NCBI RefSeq assembly: GCF_003947435.1
Contig: NZ_RCOS01000137.1
Location: 1-64,000 of the forward strand
Length of the DNA stretch: 64,000 nucleotides
Origin: Candidatus Methanodesulfokora washburnensis
GTDB taxonomy: Archaea > Korarchaeota > Korarchaeia > Korarchaeales > Korarchaeaceae
Direction: 5' to 3'
Shown: piece by piece, positions 35,361-43,760 of the stretch
Layout: each line of letters opens with the position of its first letter
Numbering within the stretch: the stretch's first letter is position 1
The notes under the pieces: model-generated
The model's input: only the letters and a program-made list of their open reading frames with translations
Database searches by the model: none
What the model was told of the DNA's origin: nothing
Made by a program: the position numbers and the translations under genes

Positions 35361-36109
35361 GCTATCTGATCAGGGAATTGAGAAATATCATTTCATTTCT
35401 TACAATAATACCTGCTGGGATGACATCAGACTGCCTAGAGGATGTTGCAAAATACATGTATCTATTTCCGCTGGTTGGAGCCTTTATAGGGTTCCTGAGC
35501 GGCATCTTCGCCTACATCCTCCTTAAAGTGATTGGCCCTTTTATCACAGGAGCTCTGACCCTAGGCTTTATTTTATTTATCACAGGTTTTCATCACACAG
35601 ATGGGTTGCTTGACTTCGGAGATGGTTTAATGTGCCATGGATCGCCAGAGGAGAGGATAAGGGTGATGCATGATCCTCACCTAGGTGCTGGAGGCTTTAC
35701 ACTAGGATTGATAATATATTTAATAACCTTATTCTCATTAATAGAACTTGATTTAAATATAATAATTCAAAGCTTGATTATATCTGAAACCTCAGCTAAG
35801 CTCGCGATGGTGTTTATAGCTTGGGCCGGGAGATCCGCACATAAAGGGATGGGCGCGATCGTTGTGGACGTGATGCATGGCAAATACCGCTTTGCCCGCC
35901 TATCAGCCTCCTTACTAATTTCTTTTATCATAATACTGCCGCTTACTTGGCTTGCCGGTCTCATAATCGTAGCAATTGTGTTAGCAACCTCATATATGAT
36001 AGTGCTAATTTCGAATAGAAATTTTGGAGGAGTAACTGGTGATGTAATAGGAGCTGGAAATGAGATCTCCAGACTTATGTCTCTTTTGGCTATTCTGGTG
36101 ATAAAATGA
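35357..36109 (+). CDS. cobS: Cobalamin-5'-phosphate synthase CobS
   Basis: A 250-residue polytopic membrane protein of the CDP-alcohol-phosphotransferase-like CobS family. Motifs are FLTIIPAG at the N-terminus, TGFHHTDGLLDFGDGLMCHG (Asp-rich active site, about residues 75-95), PHLGAGGFTLGL and FGGVTGDVIGAGNEI. It joins GDP-cobinamide to alpha-ribazole phosphate in the membrane. The GTG start overlaps the cobT stop; its end overlaps cobY by ATGA. Confidence 0.92.
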   Translation: MSYLIRELRNIISFLTIIPAGMTSDCLEDVAKYMYLFPLVGAFIGFLSGIFAYILLKVIGPFITGALTLGFILFITGFHHTDGLLDFGDGLMCHGSPEERIRVMHDPHLGAGGFTLGLIIYLITLFSLIELDLNIIIQSLIISETSAKLAMVFIAWAGRSAHKGMGAIVVDVMHGKYRFARLSASLLISFIIILPLTWLAGLIIVAIVLATSYMIVLISNRNFGGVTGDVIGAGNEISRLMSLLAILVIK

Positions 36110-36720
36110 ATGTAACTGCCCTCGTGATGGCAGGAGGTAGGGGATCTAGGCTAAATTTAAGTGAAGAAAAACCATTGCTTAAGCTAAGCGGGAGGCCTCT
36201 AATAGAGTATGTTTTAGATGCCCTCAATAATGCTCACATAGATGATATAGTCGTTGCTGTAAGCGACTACACCAGAAAAACAGCAGAGTATATCAAGAAG
36301 AAGGGCTTAAGAGTGATACACACGCCCGGAAGTGGATTTTGCCTTGATGCAAAGTATGCAATAGAGAAACTTAGTCTTGAAACAACCCTGACAGTAAGCG
36401 CTGATCTCCCCTTTATCACAGGTAAATTCATAGATGAAGTTCTAGCGTACTATGAGCAATCTGGAAAGCCAGCCTTGACCGTTGTTGCACCCTTAGAGGT
36501 CTATAGAAAATACAACTCAAGCGAGGGGTATCCCATTACTCTTAGAGGACAAGTGGTGGTCCCAATCGGCGTGAATGTGGTTAATGGGGCAAGAATAAAG
36601 GAGGAATTTTTGGATCAGGATTTTTTTATTATATATGATGAAAAAACTGTTATCAATATAAATAAAGTTGAGGATTTATGGATAGCAGAAAGGCTGCTGA
36701 TAAGAACATCAATACGATGA
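36106..36720 (+). CDS. cobY: GTP:adenosylcobinamide-phosphate guanylyltransferase CobY
   Basis: A 204-residue nucleotidyltransferase: ALVMAGGRGSRL near the N-terminus, EKPLLKLSGRPLIEYVLDAL, and TVSADLPFITGKFIDEVL. CobY is the archaeal non-orthologous replacement of CobU and transfers GMP to adenosylcobinamide phosphate. Last gene of the salvage operon, followed after 46 bp by cfbE with its own promoter (TTTTTATTCTTAAGG). Confidence 0.9.
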   Translation: MNVTALVMAGGRGSRLNLSEEKPLLKLSGRPLIEYVLDALNNAHIDDIVVAVSDYTRKTAEYIKKKGLRVIHTPGSGFCLDAKYAIEKLSLETTLTVSADLPFITGKFIDEVLAYYEQSGKPALTVVAPLEVYRKYNSSEGYPITLRGQVVVPIGVNVVNGARIKEEFLDQDFFIIYDEKTVININKVEDLWIAERLLIRTSIR

Positions 36721-36766
36721 TTCTTGTTACGAAAATGTTTTTATTCTTAAGGCCAAGTTTCTAGGC

Positions 36767-38176
36767 ATGCCTAGGCCCTTATCTAACTGTCAAGCGCTCG
36801 TTGTTGACATGACACATGGAGGAGAGGAAATCTGCAGAGAACTTCTGAGGAGAAATGCCACAGTATATGCCTTAGATAACCACAAAACACTGAGAAAAGA
36901 GAGAATAAAAAAGCTTGAGGGTATGGGTGTGAAAGTATTCACCAACGAGGAAGAGCTACTTAGTAACATGGAGGGCTTTGATGTGATAATAGTTCAACAT
37001 GCAAGTCCAAGAATGAGAATTTTCTCAAAAGCTATGGAACTGGGCATACCCGTCATAACGCATGCCAGAGCGGTGGGGATAATCCTATCCGAGGAAAAGG
37101 AGAAGAATGGTATGAAAACTGTGGAGATCACGGGCACAAATGGAAAGACCACAGTAGCAAATATGCTCACGAAGATCTTAACAGATGAGGATTATAAAGT
37201 CTTAGTTCATGATAGTGTTTCAACTAGAGTTGTTGAAAGCTCGGAGGAAAAAGTGTTGTTTGAGGGGATGAGCATAACTCCTGCCAATATCCTGAGGGCT
37301 TACAGAGCTGCCGTCGAGAGCGAGTTGCATATTGACTTTGCAATTTTTGAAGTATCTCTGGGAGGAACCGGTGCTTGCGATGTAGGAATTGTAACCGGTA
37401 TATATGAAAATTATGCTGTCTCTTTCTTGGGAAGTGCGTTTAATAGCAAGCTTCAGATGGCAATTAATATGAGGGATGGGGTACTTGTTCTGAACGGAGA
37501 CAATGATCCAACAAGGAGGTTCGTTCATGTATTTTATGGGAGATCAAATATCTATGGAATAAGAAATGGCAGAGAAGTTCTCGTGAAAAATTTAAAGAAC
37601 AGAAGAGTCATCGGGGAGATAAGATCCCTTCATACATTGAGTGGTAAAGAGCTTTCTGGAGACTTCTCGTTCGAGCTTGATAGAGCTCTTTTTGGAAGAT
37701 TCCAGATAGTAAATGCACTTGGAGCTCTTACTGCTGCTCTATCCCTCGGCGCTGATGTGGAAAATTCCTGCAGATCCTTAGGGAAATTTAGAGGAGTTAA
37801 GGGAAGAGCCATCGCTAAATTCATGGAGAAAGGAATCCTCGTTGATTGTTGTAATAGAGGAGTCAACATTCCTGCTATAATCCAAGCAATAGAGGAGGCT
37901 GAGATCATGAAGGCAGCTGGCGAAGTGGATTCCTTGGTAGTAGTGATATCAGGATCCGAGAGAGCTGCATGCGAGATAATAGATGTAAAAAAATTATCTA
38001 AAGAATTGGAAGCTAAAGAAATAGATAAAATAGTACTCTCAGGTCCCTTGGGAAAAAGACTTATGGAAGCAGGTCTCAAGGGAGAATTCGTAGATAAAGT
38101 AGGGGAGGACTGGATAAGCAATTATATAGCTAAGCACGGGAATCCAATCATCCTCTTCTTCAATAACGAGGCTTGA
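36767..38176 (+). CDS. cfbE: Coenzyme F430 synthetase CfbE (Mur ligase-like)
   Basis: A 469-residue Mur ligase-family protein. An N-terminal Rossmann part (about 1-110) precedes ITGTNGKTTVANML (ATP loop G123-T129), a central FEVSLGGTGACDVGIVTGIYENY and a C-terminal ligase domain (DCCNRGVNIPAI, VISGSERAACEI). CfbE closes the last ring of F430 by ATP-dependent activation of a propionate side chain. It is next to cfbD and cfbB. ATG 36767 follows a leaderless-type promoter. Confidence 0.9.
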   Translation: MPRPLSNCQALVVDMTHGGEEICRELLRRNATVYALDNHKTLRKERIKKLEGMGVKVFTNEEELLSNMEGFDVIIVQHASPRMRIFSKAMELGIPVITHARAVGIILSEEKEKNGMKTVEITGTNGKTTVANMLTKILTDEDYKVLVHDSVSTRVVESSEEKVLFEGMSITPANILRAYRAAVESELHIDFAIFEVSLGGTGACDVGIVTGIYENYAVSFLGSAFNSKLQMAINMRDGVLVLNGDNDPTRRFVHVFYGRSNIYGIRNGREVLVKNLKNRRVIGEIRSLHTLSGKELSGDFSFELDRALFGRFQIVNALGALTAALSLGADVENSCRSLGKFRGVKGRAIAKFMEKGILVDCCNRGVNIPAIIQAIEEAEIMKAAGEVDSLVVVISGSERAACEIIDVKKLSKELEAKEIDKIVLSGPLGKRLMEAGLKGEFVDKVGEDWISNYIAKHGNPIILFFNNEA

Positions 38177-38371
38177 TTTAATTTAGTGCTCATACGTTGA
38201 GTTAGACTATGTAGTTCTTAGTAGACATGGATGGTTTTTGGGACTCATCAGCATCTTCGCCTCCTTAAAGTGTATAAGGTCTCTCTACTACATAATCAAT
38301 GACATATAAGTATTTAAATTTTTTATTGAAGAACAATTAACTGTGCTCAACGAATTTTTTAATAATCCTTC

Positions 38372-39463
38372 ATGACAACCCTTCAGATGAGACTGGAGAG
38401 CATTTCTTTTCCGATTCATCCAAGACCTAGTCCTATTGCTGCCGCACTATATACCCTGAGAGATCTAAATTGCAAATACATAGTGCTTCATGGTCCTCCT
38501 AGCTGCAACTTCAGGGCGATGAGGCTGCTGGAGAAGGATGGTGTTAAGGTGTTTACTACGTCAATGAGTGACATGGACGTAATATTGGGGGGAAAGGAGA
38601 AGTTAATTTCTGTTTTGAGGTTAATCTACAGCGAATTTAAGCCGGATCTAATCGGTGTTGTCGGAACATGCTGCACCACTATAACAGGGGAGGATGTTGA
38701 GGCTGAGGTCATAGAGGCCGGAATTAACTCGAAAATAATAGCTGTTAATATCTCTGGCTGCTGGGATAACACGGAAGGTGCAATTAAAGTGGTAGAGGCT
38801 GCATTCAGGATGGGAGTTATAGATGAAAAAGAGTTCAGAAGGCAGATAAGCGTTCTCAGGGCAGCAACAGAAGTGGAGAAGAGCAGAGGAGTTGCAATGC
38901 CTGGGTATATTACACCCTCTAAAGGCGATGATATCAATTATGTTGCTAAGGAAGTGCTGGAGAGGCTCAAATATGGTGTGCTGGTGATACTTAATGCAAA
39001 AAAGGAGACGGCATATCTATACTCAGACATAGTTTTAGCTCTTAAGGAAGCCTCAGATAAAGTGGGGGGCAGAATGTTTCTTACCGCAAATCTCATGAGT
39101 GACAGAGGACTGCCCAAAGTGAGAGAGGATGCAACAAGAATATTGCTGGAGTTAAAACGCAATGGCTTAAAGGTGGATCTACTAAGCGGAGGTTTGGATG
39201 AGTATGCACTAGCTTATAGAATTCTTGAGCTTCCAGGGATACCAGATTTTGATTCAGCTGTAGTAATAGGGGTTCCCCAAGCTCTAGATCCGAGGAGATT
39301 TGACTACTCTGTTGGGGTATCCTCAGGTGAGAGGACAATGACCCGACTTAGAACGCTAGGTTACACAAGAGTCATAAACGAGGAAGCAGCTCACATAAAC
39401 GTGTTAGGAAAGAGAAGAATCGTGAGATCGCAGTTTGGAACTGCAATAAGGAGATTGCTATGA
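38372..39463 (+). CDS. cfbD: Ni-sirohydrochlorin a,c-diamide reductive cyclase, NifD-like component CfbD
   Basis: A 363-residue nitrogenase-superfamily protein. The cluster cysteines include C45 (GPPSCNFRAM) and C100/C101 (VGTCCTTITGEDVE), and ISGCWDNTEGA follows. With CfbC it performs the six-electron reduction and gamma-lactam ring formation that turns Ni-sirohydrochlorin diamide into the F430 precursor. It overlaps cfbB by ATGA. Homodimeric in the family, so no separate NifK-like gene is expected, and none is seen. Confidence 0.9.
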   Translation: MTTLQMRLESISFPIHPRPSPIAAALYTLRDLNCKYIVLHGPPSCNFRAMRLLEKDGVKVFTTSMSDMDVILGGKEKLISVLRLIYSEFKPDLIGVVGTCCTTITGEDVEAEVIEAGINSKIIAVNISGCWDNTEGAIKVVEAAFRMGVIDEKEFRRQISVLRAATEVEKSRGVAMPGYITPSKGDDINYVAKEVLERLKYGVLVILNAKKETAYLYSDIVLALKEASDKVGGRMFLTANLMSDRGLPKVREDATRILLELKRNGLKVDLLSGGLDEYALAYRILELPGIPDFDSAVVIGVPQALDPRRFDYSVGVSSGERTMTRLRTLGYTRVINEEAAHINVLGKRRIVRSQFGTAIRRLL

Positions 39464-40830
39464 GAATCCCTAGGATTGTGATCTCGGCGTCAAACAGTGG
39501 ATGCGGGAAGACAATGATAGCATGTGGGATCGCAAGAGCTTTGAGGAGAGAAGGCTTAAAAGTCCAGACGTTTAAGGTAGGGCCCGACTTTTTGGATCCA
39601 AAATATCTCACTCTTGCAAGCGGGAGGAAATGCGTGAATTTAGATTCCTGGATAATGAATGAATCAACACTACTTAAAGATTTCGAAAAATACTCGAGCG
39701 ATGCCGACATTGCAATAATAGAGGGAGTCAGAAGCCTTTATGATTCTGCAGATCCCCTCAGACTCAAAGGAAGCACTTTTTCAGTGGCAAAGCTTTTGAG
39801 AGCTCCTATTATACTTGTTGTTGATATAAGAGGTGTTAACTTAGGTGCTGCAGCTATAGTTAAGGGATTTACCTCTTTATTTAACCCAGAGATAAAGGGA
39901 GTGATTCTCAATTTCTCGAGGGGAAAATCTCATGAGTTGAAGACCAAGAAAGCGATAGAAAGACTTCTCGATATAAAGGTAATTGGAACGATACCGGAGG
40001 AGGGATCTCTTTCCGTGAAAATGAGACATTTAGGGCTCACAACTGTCGAGGAGATGGAGAAGGAGGCAGAAAATCTTATTGAGAGATGGAGAGAGATCAT
40101 AGAAAGCAGAGTAAACATAAATAGCATTATCGAGATAGCGGAATCAACAGGTGAACTGCCTCAGATAGAAGCTAGAAGGGAAAAGGAACTTTACACATAT
40201 GACGTAAGCATAGCAGTAGCTTATGATAAATCTTTTAATTTTTATTATACTCAAAATCTTGATATATTGAGAGATCTTGGAGCTAAAATAATATTTTTTA
40301 ATACAATTGCAGAAAGTCAGCTTCCGCAGGTTGATGGTTTTCTCATAGGAGGAGGATATCCAGAGCTTTATGCCAGTATGTTTAGTGAAAGCATCAGCGA
40401 TAATCTGAAGAGGAAAATCGAGGAAGGATATCCTACATATGCTGAGTGTGGTGGTCTGATGTACCTCTGCAGAAGCATCCTTGGAAGAGATGGAAGAAAG
40501 TATAAGGGTGTGGGTGTGATTCCAGCGGAAGCCATATTCGACCTGAACAAAAGATTTCTGGGATATGTTAGGGGCAGAGTGATTGGAGAGAATGTTCTAA
40601 TGGAGAAGGGGAGAACTTTTAGGGGTCATGAGTTTCATTATTCATTTTTAGATATCGAGGGGGATGTAAGATATGCTTATGAGTTGTCAAGGGGATATGG
40701 GATCGATGGAAAGCATGATGGAATAGTGGTTCATAATACGCTTGCATCATACACACATTTATTGTTCTCTGGTAATAAAAAAGCTCTAAAGAGATTTCTT
40801 GATAATTGCATCAAGTTTAGGAGTAAATAG
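39460..40830 (+). CDS. cfbB: Ni-sirohydrochlorin a,c-diamide synthase CfbB
   Basis: A 456-residue CbiA/CobB-type amidotransferase. The N-terminal dethiobiotin-synthetase-like ATPase begins VISASNSGCGKTMIACGIARAL. The C-terminal class I glutaminase has YAECGGLMYLC with the catalytic Cys and a HEFHYSFL histidine. It amidates the a and c side chains of Ni-sirohydrochlorin (CfbB) or of cobyrinate (CbiA). Because no corrin-ring genes are here and it is coupled to cfbD, CfbB is preferred. Last gene of the cfbE-cfbD-cfbB unit. Confidence 0.9.
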   Translation: MRIPRIVISASNSGCGKTMIACGIARALRREGLKVQTFKVGPDFLDPKYLTLASGRKCVNLDSWIMNESTLLKDFEKYSSDADIAIIEGVRSLYDSADPLRLKGSTFSVAKLLRAPIILVVDIRGVNLGAAAIVKGFTSLFNPEIKGVILNFSRGKSHELKTKKAIERLLDIKVIGTIPEEGSLSVKMRHLGLTTVEEMEKEAENLIERWREIIESRVNINSIIEIAESTGELPQIEARREKELYTYDVSIAVAYDKSFNFYYTQNLDILRDLGAKIIFFNTIAESQLPQVDGFLIGGGYPELYASMFSESISDNLKRKIEEGYPTYAECGGLMYLCRSILGRDGRKYKGVGVIPAEAIFDLNKRFLGYVRGRVIGENVLMEKGRTFRGHEFHYSFLDIEGDVRYAYELSRGYGIDGKHDGIVVHNTLASYTHLLFSGNKKALKRFLDNCIKFRSK

Positions 40831-40934
40831 CAATATTTCTATTTTTCCTGCTGCTAGAGTTTCTTATCGGCTTATTTTTATAGTATGTGCAAAATATAAC
40901 ACATCACTAAGGCTCTTTAGGTAGAGTCCTTTAC

Positions 40935-41876
40935 TTAGACTAGGCCCAATATGCTTTCATTTCTAAAATCATAGAATACTTTTTCATCCAAGTTAAGCCT
41001 CAATGTGAAAACTCTTGAGCTGTTGACCTCACCGACAACTGCTGCCTCAAGTCCATGTCTTCTGAAGACATCAATTACCTCCTCAGGATAGCTTGTAGAA
41101 ACGCAAAAGCCACAGCCTGGATAGGTCTTCAGCCATTGGATGACTTCCACATTTTTAGGCATAGGTATCTTGCCGATATCAACATACCCTCCCTTCCCGC
41201 TTACCTCAAGCATCATTCCTATAGTCCCGACAATGCCAGCATTGCTCAAGTCTTTTCCAGCATTAACAAGATTTTTCTCTGCTAAGTAGACCATGGACTC
41301 CAACTGCTTTATCAGGATTTCTGGATCCTTTTTAGTCGAATCAAAGTTGTATGGGAGCTTTTCATGAGGTTTTCCATCTGTATCCACAGCTATCACTATG
41401 CTATCGCCCTCTTTGGCAGTATTGGATCTGATAAGAGAGCCCTTTCTAGCTAAACCTATCATGGCTACATCGATGGAGTTATAGTATGAATCAGGATGCA
41501 CATGACCCTTTAAAAATACAACTCTGTACGTTTTTGCACCGTCGATAATCCCTTTTTTCATTATCTCCAGCGATTCCTTATCCTTTGCAGAGATCACATC
41601 TACAGCAAACTTCGGCCTTGCGCCCATAGCATATATATCATGTACATTGACTAGAACAGAGATGAACCCTCCCCAGTAGAGGTCCGCATCGAGGACTTTA
41701 TGCCAGATCCCGTCTATTGTAAAAGCTATGTCGAACTCCCCGAGATTGAAGAATCCAGCGTCCTCTCCAAAGAACTCGCCTACAAGGTCTCTAAAGCTAC
41801 CAGCGGATTTCTTTCTAGTTAACCCAGGGTATTCACGGAGCTCATGAATTATCACATCAAGTGATGGGCTTCTCAT
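40935..41876 (-). CDS. Methanogenesis marker protein 2 (MMP2), AIR synthase/selenophosphate synthetase-like
   Basis: A 313-residue protein of the PurM/HypE/SelD fold: EDAGFFNLGEFDIAFTIDGIW at the N-terminus (ATP-binding Asp), YWGGFISVLVNVHDIYAMGARP, and GKDLSNAGIVGTIGMMLEVSG in the C-terminal half. MMP2 is conserved in MCR archaea but its substrate is not known. Folds of this type activate small molecules with ATP. It is transcribed alone; the radical SAM gene ends 145 bp upstream. Confidence 0.82.
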   Translation of the reverse strand: MRSPSLDVIIHELREYPGLTRKKSAGSFRDLVGEFFGEDAGFFNLGEFDIAFTIDGIWHKVLDADLYWGGFISVLVNVHDIYAMGARPKFAVDVISAKDKESLEIMKKGIIDGAKTYRVVFLKGHVHPDSYYNSIDVAMIGLARKGSLIRSNTAKEGDSIVIAVDTDGKPHEKLPYNFDSTKKDPEILIKQLESMVYLAEKNLVNAGKDLSNAGIVGTIGMMLEVSGKGGYVDIGKIPMPKNVEVIQWLKTYPGCGFCVSTSYPEEVIDVFRRHGLEAAVVGEVNSSRVFTLRLNLDEKVFYDFRNESILGLV

Positions 41877-42021
41877 AATCTAGTGATTTCTGAATGGAAT
41901 TTAATGTTTATCCAAGTGGAATTTCTGGTATGATATTCAGATTTTTAGTATAAAAAACATTTTTATGTTAATATTTTAACTAGTTGTCCACCAATTTCGG
42001 TAAATTTTTAGAACACAAAAA

Positions 42022-42885
42022 TTAACCATGAAGCCTCTCAGTGTATCCGGCCATGTATGGCGACTTCTCCTTGCCAGGAATTCCAACAGCATCTGCACTG
42101 CACAGTCTACAAAGCCGAAATATCCTGATATACTTGGATGCCTTTTCTCTGGCCTCATTTAGTTCCTCGCAGGTAGGCCTTCTTATGTTACTAAAGCGGT
42201 AAAGCGGGATCAAAGGAATTATATTCATTATAAATGCCCCTCTCTCCGCACATTCCCTAGCAATGCTTTCTATTTCTTTATCGTTTACTTCTGGAATAAG
42301 AACTGTGTTTATCTTTACCGCCATTCCTGCTTTCCAAGCTTTTTCTATGCCATTTAACTGATTTTCTATTAGAATTTTAGCACCCTCTAATCCTCTGTAT
42401 ATCTTTCCGTCGTACGATACCCATTCGTATATCTTTTCTCCGATCTCTGGGGATATAGCATTTACTGTAACTGTCACAGCCTTCACACCAATCCTCCTCA
42501 GTTCATCAATATATCTTGGCAGTAAAAGCCCGTTAGTAGCGATGCACAGAATAAGCTCGGGATATTTCTCATGAATCATCCTCAAGGTTCTAAATGACTC
42601 CTCGTTCGCTAGGACTTCTCCGGGTCCTGCGATTGCAGCAACCTTAAGCGGGAGTCTTTTTCTAGCATCCTCCACTATATTTAATGCGTCCTCCGCTCTC
42701 ACTATTTTCCTTGCAACTCCTGGTCTGAACTCAGACTTATCAATTTTTCTGCTACAGTAATTGCACTGTATGTTACAAAGTGATGCCACCGGCAGATGAG
42801 CTCTGGCATACCTAAAATGGGCTAGATGGCTATAGCATGGATGAACTGATATCAAATACTCAATTTCAGAGCTCTCATTCTTCAC
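42022..42885 (-). CDS. nifB: NifB-like radical SAM protein
   Basis: About 287 residues from GTG 42885, seven bases after AAAGGAGG (the longer frame to 42915 would run through the RBS). The NifB core is clear: ISVHPCYSHLAHFRYARAHLPVA (His15 and Cys17, extra cluster ligands), radical SAM C37-x3-C41-x2-C44 (CNIQCNYC), and a C-terminal CRLCSADAVGIPG. NifB fuses [4Fe-4S] units and inserts carbide to give the 8Fe L-cluster of nitrogenase. No nitrogenase structural genes are in the window. It follows a DUF169 gene and is placed among MCR maturation genes. Confidence 0.85.
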   Translation of the reverse strand: MKNESSEIEYLISVHPCYSHLAHFRYARAHLPVASLCNIQCNYCSRKIDKSEFRPGVARKIVRAEDALNIVEDARKRLPLKVAAIAGPGEVLANEESFRTLRMIHEKYPELILCIATNGLLLPRYIDELRRIGVKAVTVTVNAISPEIGEKIYEWVSYDGKIYRGLEGAKILIENQLNGIEKAWKAGMAVKINTVLIPEVNDKEIESIARECAERGAFIMNIIPLIPLYRFSNIRRPTCEELNEAREKASKYIRIFRLCRLCSADAVGIPGKEKSPYMAGYTERLHG

Positions 42886-42919
42886 CTTTTTTCCTCCTTT
42901 GCGATAATTGATCAAGTAG

Positions 42920-43633
42920 TCAATGAAGCGAGGCTTTTAAAAAGATTTCCTTCAGCTTTTTGTAGGCGGCTTTCTCCCTGCATCTTGGAATTGCATTTTC
43001 AGAGAAGAATTTAATGAGATCCGCTACCCCTGCAAAGTATGCAAAAGGAATGCCTATTAATGCCTCATTTGGGCCGATATCGGTTGCAATCCTGCAGCCG
43101 TAGCAACCAAAACTTGTATTGATCTTATGCACCTTATAAGGAATTGCGGTGCAATCCAAGCATGCAGCTTGTGTCACTGCTGTGCTTGTCTCAATTCTCT
43201 CCCCTCCAGCTATATTTACACAGGCAAGGAGTAGCCACATTATGCTCTCGACTTCATCCTCCACTATTACAACATCTGGTTCAACAATCGACTCCTCCAG
43301 GGGGAAGAGGTATACATCTTCGATCTCCCCTGGAGAGAATGAAACAGGCTTCTTATACATTCTTGCGCCAATCTCCTTCTCTTTAGCTATTCCTATTCTC
43401 AGTGAGTATTCTCCACTTTTATAGGCTTCTGGTAATGGAGAGAAACCAAAAGTTGCTGCTGCAACAGGGCAACCTATTTCCTCTTTACCCAACAGGATGT
43501 GCTCACCATATCTTGCTCTCATCAACGCTTGGCAGTATCGATGACCTTTAGCCCTTACCGCTGCAACTTCAGCCTTACGAGTGAATATCTTCACACCAAC
43601 AGGGAACGTTCTCAATCCTAATATTCTTCTCAT
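42920..43633 (-). CDS. DUF169 family protein
   Basis: The frame from ATG 43633 gives 237 residues with the DUF169 pattern: TFPVGVKIFTRK, YCQALMRARYGEHIL, GCPVAAATFGF, PLEESIVEPDVVIV and TSFGCYGCRIATD. Conserved cysteines suggest a redox or metal role; function unknown. The typical N-terminus (DLKEVREKAREMRRILGL) is encoded upstream of that ATG, and reading back it meets ATA at 43667-43669, six bases after GGTGA, then a stop. So translation probably begins at ATA (43669), adding 12 residues, unless a base is missing. Confidence 0.7.
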   Translation of the reverse strand: MRRILGLRTFPVGVKIFTRKAEVAAVRAKGHRYCQALMRARYGEHILLGKEEIGCPVAAATFGFSPLPEAYKSGEYSLRIGIAKEKEIGARMYKKPVSFSPGEIEDVYLFPLEESIVEPDVVIVEDEVESIMWLLLACVNIAGGERIETSTAVTQAACLDCTAIPYKVHKINTSFGCYGCRIATDIGPNEALIGIPFAYFAGVADLIKFFSENAIPRCREKAAYKKLKEIFLKASLH

Positions 43634-43666
43634 TTCACGGGCTTTTTCCCTTACTTCCTTAAGATC

Positions 43667-43760
43667 TATATATCATCACCTTACTTATCACGATGCGAGG
43701 ACCAATTTAATAGCTTTCTCCTCTCTTTTTATGGAAAGAGCCGCTCTGGAGTTATAGAAC
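43667..43760 (-). promoter_or_regulatory. Duplicated promoter region, copy A (before DUF169/NifB)
   Basis: The whole spacer between the HdrD stop and the DUF169 start resembles copy B at 46145-46232. Shared blocks in order are GAGTGAG at the stop codon, CTCTTTCCA, an AT-rich TATTAAATT (TATA), GTCCTC, then ATAAGT.AGGTG.TG (RBS). The identity of TATA, leader and RBS suggests shared transcription control of the two operons. Confidence 0.6.

Noticed and set aside
39460-40830. Cobyrinate a,c-diamide synthase CbiA
   Set aside because: Coupled to cfbD and no corrin-ring genes are seen; CfbB is more likely, although sequence alone cannot fully separate them.
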